Notes under the pieces: model-generated
Databases searched by the model: none
What the model saw: the letters and a program-made list of their open reading frames with translations, nothing else
Told to the model about the DNA's origin: nothing
Position numbers and translations under genes: made by a program
Shown: piece by piece, positions 53,489-62,084 of the stretch
How positions within the stretch are numbered: the first letter of the stretch is position 1
Layout: each line of letters begins with the position of its first letter
Assembly: GCA_947643715.1 (NCBI GenBank)
Contig: CANRXB010000004.1
Location: 1-64,000 of the forward strand
Reading direction: 5' to 3'
Length of the DNA stretch: 64,000 nt
Source of the DNA: an uncultured bacterium
GTDB taxonomy: Bacteria > Bacillota > Clostridia > Oscillospirales > Oscillospiraceae

Positions 53489-54334
53489 TCACTCTGCCGC
53501 TATGTAGGCCACTCCGACCGCCCCAGGGCCCACGTGGGTCCCCACTACCGCGCCGATGGACCCGATCACGGCGGGCCGCTGCTGGGGCAGCACCTGCGAG
53601 AGCGCGTCCATGCACATAGGCAGCCGGTCGGGGGAATCGGAGTGGCCGAAGCCCACCAGCCGGGCGGGGTCCGCCGGCTCCTTCCGGATGTGCGCGGCGA
53701 TCCACTCCAGCCCTGCGGCCATGGACCGCGCTTTGCCCAGGGCCTCCACGGTCCCACGGCTGTCCACGCCCACGATGGGCTTGATGCCCAGCAGCCCGCC
53801 GACCGCGGCGGTGGCCGCGGAGATGCGGCCTCCTTTTTTCAGGTAGGTCAAGGTGTCCACCACGGCCAGCAGACGGGTCCGCTGGGCCAGCGCCTCCACC
53901 TGCGCGGCGATCTGAGCGGCGGACATCCCCTCGTCCCGCATAGCGGCCGCCTCCTCCACCAGCAGGGCCAGGGCGAAGGTGACGGTGCGGGAATCCACCA
54001 CATGGATCTCGCCGCCCTCCGCCATGTCCCGGGCGATGCAGGCGGACTGACAGGTGCCGCTGAGCTGGGACGAGATGAAGATGCCCACTACCTGGTCCCC
54101 TTGGTCCGTATAACGCTGGAACAGCTCCAGAAAGTCGTCCGGGTTGAGCTGGGACGTGGTGGGCAGCTCCTCGCTGGAGGCCAGACGGCGGAAGAACTCC
54201 TCCCGGGTGATGTCCACGCCGTCCAGGAAGCTTTCCGGGCCGAAGAACACCCGCATGGGCATGACGTCGATCCCCAGCTCCGCCGCCCTTTGGGCGGACA
54301 GGTCGCTGGTGCCGTCGGTGATGATACGTATCAT
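53489..54334 (-). CDS. DegV family fatty-acid-binding protein (FakB-like)
   Basis: A 281-residue protein of the DegV fold: IITDGTSDLSAQRAAELGID at the start, ITREEFFRRLASSEELPTTS with the SQ/TSQ acid-binding motif, GIFISSQLSGTCQSACIA in the middle and VVGTHVGPGAVGVAYI at the end. DegV proteins hold one fatty acid; FakB members hand it to the kinase FakA for use in phospholipid synthesis. ATG 54334 is favoured by GAGGAG about ten bases upstream. It is the first gene of an operon with a FabT-like repressor, so incoming fatty acid and its transcriptional control are linked. No fakA is in the window. Confidence 0.9.
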   Translation of the reverse strand: MIRIITDGTSDLSAQRAAELGIDVMPMRVFFGPESFLDGVDITREEFFRRLASSEELPTTSQLNPDDFLELFQRYTDQGDQVVGIFISSQLSGTCQSACIARDMAEGGEIHVVDSRTVTFALALLVEEAAAMRDEGMSAAQIAAQVEALAQRTRLLAVVDTLTYLKKGGRISAATAAVGGLLGIKPIVGVDSRGTVEALGKARSMAAGLEWIAAHIRKEPADPARLVGFGHSDSPDRLPMCMDALSQVLPQQRPAVIGSIGAVVGTHVGPGAVGVAYIAAE

Positions 54335-54359
54335 GAGAGCGACAACTCCTCGCATTCGT

Positions 54360-54388
54360 TTTGAAAGCCAAAATATTTGACTCTCAAA
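54360..54388. promoter_or_regulatory. Two tandem FabT-type operator boxes
   Basis: TTTGACTCTCAAA (54376-54388) is a perfect TTTGA-N3-TCAAA dyad, and TTTGAAAGCCAAA (54360-54372) has one mismatch; centres are 16 bases apart. Streptococcal FabT sites are of the form TTTGANNNTCAAA. The first box covers the predicted transcription start of the degV-fabT operon, a position fit for repression. Confidence 0.6.
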
Positions 54389-54390
54389 GC

Positions 54391-54419
54391 ATCATACACA
54401 CATGGACACGGCTTGTCAA
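54391..54419 (-). promoter_or_regulatory. Promoter of the degV-fabT-like operon
   Basis: On the minus strand TTGACA (54419 to 54414), 17 bases, TATGAT (54396 to 54391). It is near consensus and lies just before the FabT-type boxes. Confidence 0.85.
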
Positions 54420-54538
54420 CTACGTTCCTGACGAAAACGGGGGCAGGAGGGCCGTGCGATCGTGCAGATCCTCCGGATCTTTGCTGACAGCGGCGCGATA
54501 TCGACAAAGATCATGCACATTGTTCCAACATACAGGCA

Positions 54539-54568
54539 TTGACAAACCAGGAGAAAAGTGGTTAAACT
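54539..54568 (+). promoter_or_regulatory. Promoter of the Ca/Na antiporter gene
   Basis: Perfect TTGACA, 18-base spacer, TAAACT. The leader of about 62 bases contains a short GGCCCC/GGGGTC hairpin near the ribosome site but no fold I can call a riboswitch. The sequence between here and 54420 holds nothing recognised. Confidence 0.7.
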
Positions 54569-54636
54569 ATAAAGCAGTCTCATCTGCTTGTCCACATCAG
54601 AGCCTGGCCCCGTCGGGGTCTGGGGAGGTATTCCAA

Positions 54637-55605
54637 ATGATCGTCCCGGTCCTTTTGTTCGCGGTTGGGTTGGTGTTCCTCATCAAAGGGGGCGACTGGT
54701 TCGTGGATGGCGCCACCGGCATCGCCCGGCGCTTCCACCTGCCTGAGCTGCTCATCGGCGCCACGGTGGTCTCCATCGGCACCACGCTGCCCGAAGTGAT
54801 GGTGTCCACCACCTCGGCCCTGTCCGGCCACGGCGAGATCGCTTATGGCAACGCCATCGGTTCCATCATCTGCAACACCGCGCTCATCGCCGCCATCACG
54901 GTGGCCGTGCGTCCGGGGAAGGTGGACCCCAGGTCCCTGCGTCTGCCGGTGTGCTTCTTCTTCACCGCCGCCGCCATCTATGCGGGGATCGCTTACACCA
55001 CCGGCTATTTCAGCCAGATCGCCGGAGCGTTCCTGCTCGCTATGTTCGTGGTCTACATGATCGCCATCGTGTGGCAGATGAAGTCTGGTCCCGGATCCAA
55101 GTCCCGTCCTGCCGAGGCCCGGGAGGAGGGCGGCTCCACCCTCAAGGACGCGGGCCTGCTGGTCGTCGGGGCGGCGCTGATCGCCGTGGGCGCGGACCTG
55201 CTGGTGGACAACGGCACCCTCATCGCCCAGATGCTGGGCGTACCTGAATCGGTGATCGCTCTCACGTTCGTGGCGCTGGGCACGTCCCTGCCCGAGCTGG
55301 TCACCGCCATCACGTCCTTGATCAAGGGCCATGGGGCGCTGTCCTTGGGCAACGTCATCGGTGCCAACCTGTTCAACCTGGTGCTGGTGTCCGGCGTATC
55401 GGTGACCCTCGCGCCCTTTTCCATCCCTCAGGCGTCCACCATCGCAGGGCACAACGCCTCTCTGGTGCTGGACATCCCGGTCATGCTCTTCGTCATGGCG
55501 TTCCTCACCGTCCCCGCTCTGGTCTGGGGAAAGCTCAGCCGGGTCCAGGGCATCGTTTTACTGTGTATCTACGCGGCGTTCTGCGCCATCCAGTTCACTA
55601 TTTGA
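54637..55605 (+). CDS. Calcium/sodium antiporter, CaCA family (YrbG-like)
   Basis: A 322-residue transporter with ten membrane segments in two inverted repeats. Each repeat has the alpha motif: GATVVSIGTTLPEVMVSTTS in the first and FVALGTSLPELVTAITS in the second, with the conserved glutamates that bind Ca. The charged loop between the halves (about residues 147-165) is short. It should expel Ca in exchange for Na or protons. ATG 54637 has GGGGAGG eight bases upstream; the longer open frame upstream has no support. The nucleotidyltransferase gene follows after 32 bases. Confidence 0.92.
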   Translation: MIVPVLLFAVGLVFLIKGGDWFVDGATGIARRFHLPELLIGATVVSIGTTLPEVMVSTTSALSGHGEIAYGNAIGSIICNTALIAAITVAVRPGKVDPRSLRLPVCFFFTAAAIYAGIAYTTGYFSQIAGAFLLAMFVVYMIAIVWQMKSGPGSKSRPAEAREEGGSTLKDAGLLVVGAALIAVGADLLVDNGTLIAQMLGVPESVIALTFVALGTSLPELVTAITSLIKGHGALSLGNVIGANLFNLVLVSGVSVTLAPFSIPQASTIAGHNASLVLDIPVMLFVMAFLTVPALVWGKLSRVQGIVLLCIYAAFCAIQFTI

Positions 55606-55637
55606 CCGTGGTCCCAAAAATCGAAGGAGGAGCTCCC

Positions 55638-56549
55638 ATGAAGAAACCAGTCCTTGTCATCATGGCAGCAGGTATGGGCAGCCGGTACGGCGGCCTCAAG
55701 CAGATGGATCCTGTCGGGAGCCATGATCAGGTCATCCTGGACTATTCCATCTATGACGCCCGCCGGGCCGGGTTCGAGACGGTGGTCATCGTCATCAAGG
55801 ACGAGATCGAAGCGGACTTCAAAGAGCGCGTGGGCCGGCGCATCCAGCGGCATATGGACGTGCATTACGCGTTCCAGCGCATGGACGCGCTGCCGGAGGG
55901 ATATGGCATCCCCGCCGGGCGGGTCAAGCCCTGGGGCACCGCCCAAGCTGCGTTGGCCGCGCGGCCCTTCGTGGACGGCCCCTTCGCCATCATCAATTCC
56001 GACGATTTCTACGGCCCGGAGGCGTTCCGGGCGATCTACGAGCACCTATGCGCCCATCCGGAGGGGACGGATTACGCCATGGCGGCCTACCTCCTGGAGA
56101 ACACCGTCACCGACCACGGCCATGTGGCCCGGGGGGTGTGCAAGGTGGGGGAGGACGGCCGGCTCACGGCGATCACCGAGCGGACCCGCATCGAAAAGGG
56201 CCCGCCCCCCCGTTTCACCGAGGACGAAGGGCGGACCTGGACCGAGCTCTCTGGTGACACCAGGGTGTCCATGAATTTCTGGGGCTTCACCCGCACGCTG
56301 CTGGACCAGGCTCAGGAGCATTTCCCACGCTTCCTGGACCGGGCCATGGCGAAGGACCCCTTGAAGGCGGAGTATCTCTTGCCCACTCTGGTGGGCGAGC
56401 TCGTCGATGGGGGACAGGCCACTGTGTGGGCCCTTCCCTCCGGGGACAAGTGGTACGGCGTCACCTATCGGGAGGACAAGCCTGCGGTGGCGGCGGCCAT
56501 CGCGCGGATGACTGCCGAGGGGCTCTATCCCGACGCGCTGTGGCTCTGA
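55638..56549 (+). CDS. Sugar nucleotidyltransferase family protein
   Basis: A 303-residue enzyme starting VLVIMAAGMGSRYGGLKQMD, the nucleotide-binding signature (GxGxRxxxxxK) of sugar-1-phosphate nucleotidyltransferases, with metal-binding IINSDDFYGPEAFRAIY and WGTAQAALAARPF in the substrate site. The C-terminal part lacks a left-handed beta-helix, so it does not make UDP-GlcNAc in the GlmU way. Being convergent with galT-galK, it may supply UDP-sugar (for example UDP-glucose from glucose-1-phosphate) to the Leloir pathway, but the nucleotide and sugar are not settled by sequence. AAGGAGG lies seven bases before the ATG. Confidence 0.8.
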   Translation: MKKPVLVIMAAGMGSRYGGLKQMDPVGSHDQVILDYSIYDARRAGFETVVIVIKDEIEADFKERVGRRIQRHMDVHYAFQRMDALPEGYGIPAGRVKPWGTAQAALAARPFVDGPFAIINSDDFYGPEAFRAIYEHLCAHPEGTDYAMAAYLLENTVTDHGHVARGVCKVGEDGRLTAITERTRIEKGPPPRFTEDEGRTWTELSGDTRVSMNFWGFTRTLLDQAQEHFPRFLDRAMAKDPLKAEYLLPTLVGELVDGGQATVWALPSGDKWYGVTYREDKPAVAAAIARMTAEGLYPDALWL

Positions 56550-56556
56550 AACGTCA

Positions 56557-56594
56557 CGAGAGCGGACCGAAGAGGATCGGTCCGCTCTCGTTTT
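56557..56594. terminator. Bidirectional terminator, nucleotidyltransferase / galT
   Basis: CGAGAGCGGACCGA, loop AGAGGA, and the exact 14-base complement, then TTTTCG. The genes on both sides converge. Confidence 0.88.
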
Positions 56595-56597
56595 CGT

Positions 56598-58088
56598 TCA
56601 CAGCGTATCCAGGAAACGCAGGAAGGCTCGCTTCCCCTCCGGGGTGCGGGCGTATACGCCGCAGTGCTCCAGCACCTTGGCGAACACGATGCCGGTCTCC
56701 TTCTTCACGATCTCCAGGGCGTTGTCTGCGGTGATCGTGTAGTTTTTGGCGAAACCCTCCGCCCAATCCGCATGTTTGGCGGTGAGGTCCCCGCTGCGCA
56801 GGTCCGCGCCGGACGCCAAGGCGTCCGCCACGGCTCCCAGCTCGGCCTTCAGCCGGGCGGGGAGCACGGCCAGCCCCATCACTTCGATCAGGCCGATGTT
56901 CTCCTTCTTGATGTGGTGCAGCTCCGCATGGGGATGATAGACCCCCATGGGGTGCTCCTGGGTGGTGATGTTGTTGCGCAGCACCAGATCCAGCTCGAAC
57001 TTGCCCTCCCGCATCCGGGCGATGGGAGTGATGGTGTTGTGGGGCTCGCCGTCCGTCTCGGCGAAGATGAAGGCGCTCTCGTCGGTGTAGCCCCGCCAGG
57101 CGGCGAGGATCTTGTCCGCCAGGTCGGTCAGCCGGAACGGATCTGCACAGGAGATGCGTACCACCGACATGGGCCATCTCACGATGCCCGCCTCCACGTC
57201 CTCGAAGCCGGGGAAGGGGAAGGGGGTCTCCACCGGGGCCTTGGCCATGGCGAACTCGTAGTGCCCGCCCTGGAAGTGGTCGTGGGCCAGGATGGAGCCG
57301 CCCACGATGGGCAGGTCGGCGTTGGAGCCCACGAAGTAGTGGGGGAACTGGCCCACGAAGTCCAGCAGCTTGCCGAAGCAGGCCCGGTCGATCTTCATGG
57401 GCACGTGCTGGCTGTTCAGGCAGATGCAGTGCTCGTTGTAATACACATAAGGGGAGTATTGGAGGAACCAGGGGGACCCGTGGATGGTGATGGGCACGAT
57501 GCGGTGGTTCTGCCGCGCGGGATGGTCCACACGGCCCGCATAGCCCTCGTTCTCCGCGCAGAGCTGGCACCGGGGATAGGCGGAGGCGGGGAGGTCCTTC
57601 GCTGCCGCGATGGCCTTGGGGTCCTTCTCCGGCTTGGAGAGATTGATGGTCACGTCTAGGTCGCCATACTCGGTGGGCGCCTTCCACTGGATGTCTTTGG
57701 CGATGCGGTCCCGGCGGATGTAGTTGGTGTCCTGGCTGAAGCGATAGTACCAGTCGGTGGCCTTTTCCGGGCCGTGCTGGTAGAGATCCCAGAACCGCTC
57801 GATCACCTGGGCCGGCCGGGGAGCGAGACGGCCCATGATCTCCGTGTCGAACAGGTCCCGGTAGGCGACCGAATCCTCCGCCAGCACGCCCCGCTCGTGG
57901 GCGTCGTCCAGGAGCTCCTCCAGCACCGGGGCCAGCTCCACCGGGCCGGGATCTCGATCGATCTGCGTATAACTGTTGAGTTTCAATACATCTAGTATCG
58001 TGTTGACGGCCCAGTCCCGCTCGCAGGGCTCTATGAGGCCGGTCTGGAGCGCATAGGAAACGAGCTTGGAAACAGCGGTGTCGATCAT
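56598..58088 (-). CDS. galT: UDP-glucose--hexose-1-phosphate uridylyltransferase (type 2 GalT)
   Basis: A 496-residue enzyme of the Gram-positive GalT type, longer than the E. coli form. It has LCAENEGYAGRVDHPARQNH, VPITIHGSPWFLQYSPYVYY, the active region FPHYFVGSNADLPIVGGSIL then AHDHFQGGHYEFAM with the HxHxQ-like histidines, and TTQEHPMGVYHPHAELHHIK. It swaps UMP between UDP-glucose and galactose-1-phosphate. It lies 18 bases after galK in the same transcript. An epimerase gene (galE) is not in the window. Confidence 0.95.
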   Translation of the reverse strand: MIDTAVSKLVSYALQTGLIEPCERDWAVNTILDVLKLNSYTQIDRDPGPVELAPVLEELLDDAHERGVLAEDSVAYRDLFDTEIMGRLAPRPAQVIERFWDLYQHGPEKATDWYYRFSQDTNYIRRDRIAKDIQWKAPTEYGDLDVTINLSKPEKDPKAIAAAKDLPASAYPRCQLCAENEGYAGRVDHPARQNHRIVPITIHGSPWFLQYSPYVYYNEHCICLNSQHVPMKIDRACFGKLLDFVGQFPHYFVGSNADLPIVGGSILAHDHFQGGHYEFAMAKAPVETPFPFPGFEDVEAGIVRWPMSVVRISCADPFRLTDLADKILAAWRGYTDESAFIFAETDGEPHNTITPIARMREGKFELDLVLRNNITTQEHPMGVYHPHAELHHIKKENIGLIEVMGLAVLPARLKAELGAVADALASGADLRSGDLTAKHADWAEGFAKNYTITADNALEIVKKETGIVFAKVLEHCGVYARTPEGKRAFLRFLDTL

Positions 58089-58106
58089 CTTATGTACCTC
58101 CTCCGA

Positions 58107-59405
58107 TCATCGTGCCACGACACACCCGCCCTGGGGACGGATATGCAGGACGTGGCATCTGCCTGTGCCCAACAGGGCCTCCATGCCGGACTTGAACTGG
58201 GAGAGCTGCTCCTCCGGTACGAATGCCTGGATGGTCCCCGCGAAGCCGCCGCCGTGGACCCGGATGGCTCCCGTCCCGTCCAGCAGCTCCGCCCCCACTG
58301 CCAGGGCGAGCGGGATGGCCTGCTGGGCGGGGTCGGAGATGGACCAGGTGTTTTGCAGATGGAGACAGGAGGACACGCCGGAGGCGTTCACCAGGGCCAG
58401 GAAGCGGCGGAAGTCGCCGGCGCTCAGGGCCTGGGCCTGCTGCGCGGCCCGGCGGTCGTCGGCATAGAAGTGCATGGCCCGGAGCACCGCCCGGTCGCCG
58501 CATATGGAGCGCAGGGCGGGGATAGCGGCCCGGAAGCGGTCCTCCGGCACGTCCCGCAGGACGCTCTTCCCGAAGTGAGCGGCCACCGCCCCCATCTCTC
58601 GGGTGATATCGGCATAATCGTCGGTGAGGTCCCCGTGGCTGGAAGCGGTGTCCACGATGCACAAGGCGTGGCCGGACTTGGAGAAATCGTAGTCCACCCG
58701 TTCCACCACCGGGTCGGAGGGATCGGCGAAGTCGATGGACACCGCGCCCCCCACCGACGAGCCCATCTGGTCCATCAGGCCGCAGGGCTTCCCGAAGTAT
58801 ACGTTCTCGGCATACTGGCCGACCTTGGCGATGGTGATGGGCCCCAACGTGCCGTTGCAGCAGAAGTGGTCGAAGATGTTGCCCACCAGCGTCTCGTAAG
58901 CGGCGGAGGAGGACAGTCCGGAGCCGGACAGCACCGTAGAAGTGGCGCAGGCATCGAAGCCGGACAGGGGATGGCCCAGCTCCTTGAGCCTGGCCGCCAC
59001 CCCCCGCACCAGGGCGGCGGAGGTGTTCTCCTCCTCCTTTTTGGGGGACAGGTCGTCCAACGCGATCTCCACGTCGGGATATCCTTCAGAGGCGATGCGG
59101 ACCAGGCCCGAGCCGTTGGGGGCGGCACAGGCCAGCATGTCCAGGTCCACGCTGGCGCACAGCACCCGGCCGTGCTGATGGTCGGTGTGGTTGCCGCCGA
59201 TCTCGGTGCGGCCGGGGCCGCTGAACATGGCCGCGCCCTGCGCGCCGGCCCCGAAGCGCTGGACGAAGGACCCCACGGTGCGCACGGCCCGTTCGCGGGC
59301 CTCCTCCAGCCGCTGGGCGGGACCGTCCGGCGCGTAGAGGGCTGCCAAGGACCGGTCGTGGGCCCCGCCCTTCAAAGCGTTCAAAAGCTGGGAACAGTCA
59401 GACAT
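58107..59405 (-). CDS. galK: Galactokinase
   Basis: A 432-residue GHMP kinase. The galactokinase signature is PGRTEIGGNHTDHQHGRVL, the ATP loop is VLSGSGLSSSAAYETLVGN, and the third motif is IRVHGGGFAGTIQAF. It phosphorylates galactose at C1 as the first Leloir step. ATG 59405 is chosen for the GAGGTGAG four bases upstream; the frame is open seven codons further. It leads the galK-galT operon behind a promoter at 59482-59510. A broader hexosamine substrate is possible but the signature is that of galactokinase proper. Confidence 0.95.
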   Translation of the reverse strand: MSDCSQLLNALKGGAHDRSLAALYAPDGPAQRLEEARERAVRTVGSFVQRFGAGAQGAAMFSGPGRTEIGGNHTDHQHGRVLCASVDLDMLACAAPNGSGLVRIASEGYPDVEIALDDLSPKKEEENTSAALVRGVAARLKELGHPLSGFDACATSTVLSGSGLSSSAAYETLVGNIFDHFCCNGTLGPITIAKVGQYAENVYFGKPCGLMDQMGSSVGGAVSIDFADPSDPVVERVDYDFSKSGHALCIVDTASSHGDLTDDYADITREMGAVAAHFGKSVLRDVPEDRFRAAIPALRSICGDRAVLRAMHFYADDRRAAQQAQALSAGDFRRFLALVNASGVSSCLHLQNTWSISDPAQQAIPLALAVGAELLDGTGAIRVHGGGFAGTIQAFVPEEQLSQFKSGMEALLGTGRCHVLHIRPQGGCVVAR

Positions 59406-59481
59406 CGCGCTCACCTCGTTCGTCATTCATTTGGGCGCAGCGAGGGCGGTCGGGACCGCCTGCGCGTCCATCCTGATATAG

Positions 59482-59510
59482 ACTGTATCACACCGGGCAG
59501 ATTTTGGCAA
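59482..59510 (-). promoter_or_regulatory. Promoter of galK-galT
   Basis: On the minus strand TTGCCA (59510 to 59505), 17 bases, TACAGT (59487 to 59482) with a TGn extension. No clear operator dyad is seen next to it. Confidence 0.75.
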
Positions 59511-59543
59511 GGGCGGCTTCGATCGCCCCCGGACGCTCCGGCA

Positions 59544-60344
59544 TCAGCTCTCCAAGAAGCGGTATATCCGGTCGTTGTGATCGGGCGCCTCTTCATAGGC
59601 GGCGTGCCCCAAGCCGTCGTACAGGTAGAGCTCACAGCCGATCTTGGCGGCGATCTCCTCCGACGCTTCGCCTGTGACCACGCGGTCTCGTCTCCCGCCG
59701 ATCACGAACACGGGGCAGGCGATCTTTTGCAGCTCCGGGTATGCCTCGCAGGTCAGGCAGGCTTTGGCGAGGGCGATGAAGCGGCCGAACTCCTTTGGCC
59801 GGCCGATCCTGGACAGGATGGGGAAGGCCCATCCGTATCTTTTGAGGTAGGCCGCGGAATACATCCTATGGAACATATCGATGACCAAGGCATCATATGC
59901 GCCGCGCTCGGCCATATCGATCCAATCGCCGATCGTGGCTTCCATGGTCTCGTTCCGCCTCGACGCCGTGACGCTGAGCACGAGCTTGTGGACGAGATGG
60001 GGGTGGTCGATCGCGAGGTACTGCGCGATCATACCGCCCTGAGAGACGCCGAATACGTCGGCAGAGGAGAGATGCAGGCGTTCCATGGCCCGGGCGGTGT
60101 CGTCCGCCAGGTCCCTGATGGTGTGGCCCTCCGGGACGGCCGCTTTCTTGTCGATGACATAGACGGTATATCTTTTTGAGAAGATCCGGTACATATAGGC
60201 CAAAGGGAGGGCGGCTCCCTTCACCCTTTGGAAGCTGAGGCCCGGGATCAGGACGAGGGGGTCGTCCCCGGTCCCGAAGCGGACGCAGTCCAGGTCCGTC
60301 CCGTCGATCTTCAACGGCAAGCTCTCCACGTGCCTCGCCCACAT
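59544..60344 (-). CDS. Alpha/beta hydrolase
   Basis: A 266-residue soluble hydrolase with LVLIPGLSFQRVKG (oxyanion region), the nucleophile elbow VFGVSQGGMIAQYL, the acid in VIGGRRDRVVTGEAS and the histidine in LYDGLGHAAYEEAPDHNDR, a complete Ser-Asp-His triad in the order of the fold. The lid helices do not point to a known substrate; related proteins are esterases or C-C hydrolases. AAGGAG precedes the ATG at good spacing. It is separate from hslO, whose terminator lies between them. The 3' end is 34 bases from the galK promoter. Confidence 0.83.
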   Translation of the reverse strand: MWARHVESLPLKIDGTDLDCVRFGTGDDPLVLIPGLSFQRVKGAALPLAYMYRIFSKRYTVYVIDKKAAVPEGHTIRDLADDTARAMERLHLSSADVFGVSQGGMIAQYLAIDHPHLVHKLVLSVTASRRNETMEATIGDWIDMAERGAYDALVIDMFHRMYSAAYLKRYGWAFPILSRIGRPKEFGRFIALAKACLTCEAYPELQKIACPVFVIGGRRDRVVTGEASEEIAAKIGCELYLYDGLGHAAYEEAPDHNDRIYRFLES

Positions 60345-60382
60345 AGCTCATATCTCCTTCCTGCCGGGATCCCTCCGGCCTC

Positions 60383-60417
60383 AAAAGGAACGCGCCGCAG
60401 AGGGGAGGCGCGTCCTT
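60383..60417 (-). terminator. Terminator of the yerC-methyltransferase-hslO operon
   Basis: On the minus strand AAGGACGCGCC pairs with GGCGCGTTCCTT (one bulged T), ending in TTTT. It lies about 40 bases after the hslO stop. Confidence 0.7.
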
Positions 60418-60454
60418 GGTGCGGCTCCCCGTCCACGGCGCGAGCGGACGCGCT

Positions 60455-61336
60455 TCATCTCACGGCTTCCTCCAACAGCCGGCGCAGGTCGTCGGCGGAG
60501 AAGCGGTACACTTCATCACAGAACTGACAGGTGAGCTCCGCGCCCCCCTGCTCTTCGATCAGCGAGGTGAGCTCGTCCCGGCCCATGCTGATCAGGGCCC
60601 GGCTCACCCGCTCCCGCGTGCAGTAGCAGCGGTACTCCACCGGGGCGGTCTCCAATACCTCCAGCTCGAAGCCGTCCAGCGCCTCCCGCAGCAGGTCCAG
60701 GGGATCCATCCCGGCGTCCAGCCGGGCGCTCACCGCCCCCAGCCGGGCCACGCCGCGCTCCACGGCGGATATCACCTCGTCGTCCGCTCCGGGAAGGAGC
60801 TGGATGAGGTAGCCCCCGGCGGCCTGGACCGTCTGATCCGGCGCGATGAGCACGCCCAGGGCGCAGGCCGTGGGCACCTGCTCGCTCTCCACGAAATACG
60901 CCGCTATGTCCTCGGCGATCTCGCCCCCCACCAACTGTACCGAACCCACATAGGGCTCTTTCATCCCCAGGTCCCGGATGACGGTGAGCTCGCCGTCCGC
61001 GCCCACGGCGGCGCCCACGTCCAGCTTGCCCTTGGCTTTCCGGGGCACGTCCACGGCGGGTTCCTGCACGTAGCCGCGCACGTTCCCGCGGCTGTCGGAC
61101 ACGGCGGTGAGGACGCCCAGTGGTCCGCCGCCCTTGACGCGCAGGGTGACGGAGGCGTCCTCCTCCTTCATGGCCGCGCCCATCATCGACGCGGCCATGA
61201 GCAGCCGGCCCAAGGCGGCGGTGGCCACCGGCCAGCAGTCGTGGATGGCCCGGGCGCGCTCCACGGCGTCCCGGGCGGAGATGGCCATCGCCTTGACAGG
61301 CGCGTCCTTCGCGATGACGCGAACGATCAGATCCAT
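60455..61336 (-). CDS. hslO: Redox-regulated chaperone Hsp33
   Basis: A 293-residue chaperone that becomes active when its zinc-bound cysteines are oxidised. The four cysteines are in YRCYCTRERV and LTCQFCDEVYRF near residues 230-275, and the N-terminal domain has GRLLMAASMMGAAMKEED and ALGVLIAPDQTVQAAGGYLI. The length and order are standard. It lies four bases after the methyltransferase gene. With clpB, the clpE-like gene and htrA it adds to the protein-quality genes of this window, though it is not linked to them by a visible operator. Confidence 0.95.
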   Translation of the reverse strand: MDLIVRVIAKDAPVKAMAISARDAVERARAIHDCWPVATAALGRLLMAASMMGAAMKEEDASVTLRVKGGGPLGVLTAVSDSRGNVRGYVQEPAVDVPRKAKGKLDVGAAVGADGELTVIRDLGMKEPYVGSVQLVGGEIAEDIAAYFVESEQVPTACALGVLIAPDQTVQAAGGYLIQLLPGADDEVISAVERGVARLGAVSARLDAGMDPLDLLREALDGFELEVLETAPVEYRCYCTRERVSRALISMGRDELTSLIEEQGGAELTCQFCDEVYRFSADDLRRLLEEAVR

Positions 61337-61340
61337 TTCG

Positions 61341-62084
61341 TCATGACTCCTTCCTCGCGGTGAAAAAGACCCGCTGTGCCCCTTCCTTTGGGGCGGACAT
61401 CACTTTGTCGCCATATCGCTCGATATGCCGGAAGCCGGCTCCCAGCAGGGCGGACTCCAGCTCGTCCATGGTATAGGCGCGCTCTTCGTGGTATTCGCTG
61501 CTCCGGCTCCAGCTCCCGTCCTCCTCCCGGACGAACAGGTCCAGGCCATAGCCGCACACCCGGCGGCGGGGGCTGTATTCCCCGCGCCAGACACAGAACA
61601 GGTCGTCGTCCTCATCCAGATAGGTCTGGCCGCCGGCGGACTCCAGGGCCAGCGGGGTCTTCACGTCGAACGCGAACAGCCCGCCGGGGACCAGGGCCTC
61701 GTGCACCCGCTGGAAGGTCCGCTTCAGGTCGGCGGGGCGGGTGACGTAGTTCAGGCTGTCCAGACAGGAGACCGCCGCGTCCACCGGCTCCAGCAGCCTC
61801 AGCCGGGACATGTCCTGACACAGGAACAGGACCTCCAGCCCCTGACACTTCTGATCGGCGATGCACAGCATGTCCGGGGACAGGTCCACGGCGGTCATGG
61901 CATATCCCCGCTGCGCCAGCAGCCTGGTGAGGCTCCCTGTGCCGCAGCCCAGCTCCAATACCCGGGAGATGGGCCGGCCGGACCGGCGGAAGAGCCGCTG
62001 CAGATGATCTGCCCACTTGTCGTAGCTCACGTCCGAGGTGAGCCGGTCGTAGCACCGGGCCAGCGCCGTATATGCCTGGGTCAT
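61341..62084 (-). CDS. Class I SAM-dependent methyltransferase
   Basis: A 247-residue methyltransferase with motif I VLELGCGTGSLTRLLAQRGY, acidic loop VDLSPDMLCIADQ, and AAVSCLDSLNYV. It starts MTQAYTALARCYDRLTSDVS, the usual opening of small-molecule or peptide methyltransferases near hslO in Firmicutes; the substrate is unknown. The ATG overlaps the yerC stop (ATGA), so expression is coupled. The second half (LFVREEDGSWSRSSEYHEER) is a beta-rich region as in the YdaC/UbiE-like group. Confidence 0.85.
   Translation of the reverse strand: MTQAYTALARCYDRLTSDVSYDKWADHLQRLFRRSGRPISRVLELGCGTGSLTRLLAQRGYAMTAVDLSPDMLCIADQKCQGLEVLFLCQDMSRLRLLEPVDAAVSCLDSLNYVTRPADLKRTFQRVHEALVPGGLFAFDVKTPLALESAGGQTYLDEDDDLFCVWRGEYSPRRRVCGYGLDLFVREEDGSWSRSSEYHEERAYTMDELESALLGAGFRHIERYGDKVMSAPKEGAQRVFFTARKES

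Noticed and set aside
54569-54636. A cation riboswitch in the antiporter leader.
   Set aside because: The leader is only about 62 bases with one short hairpin and no conserved riboswitch core that I could match.
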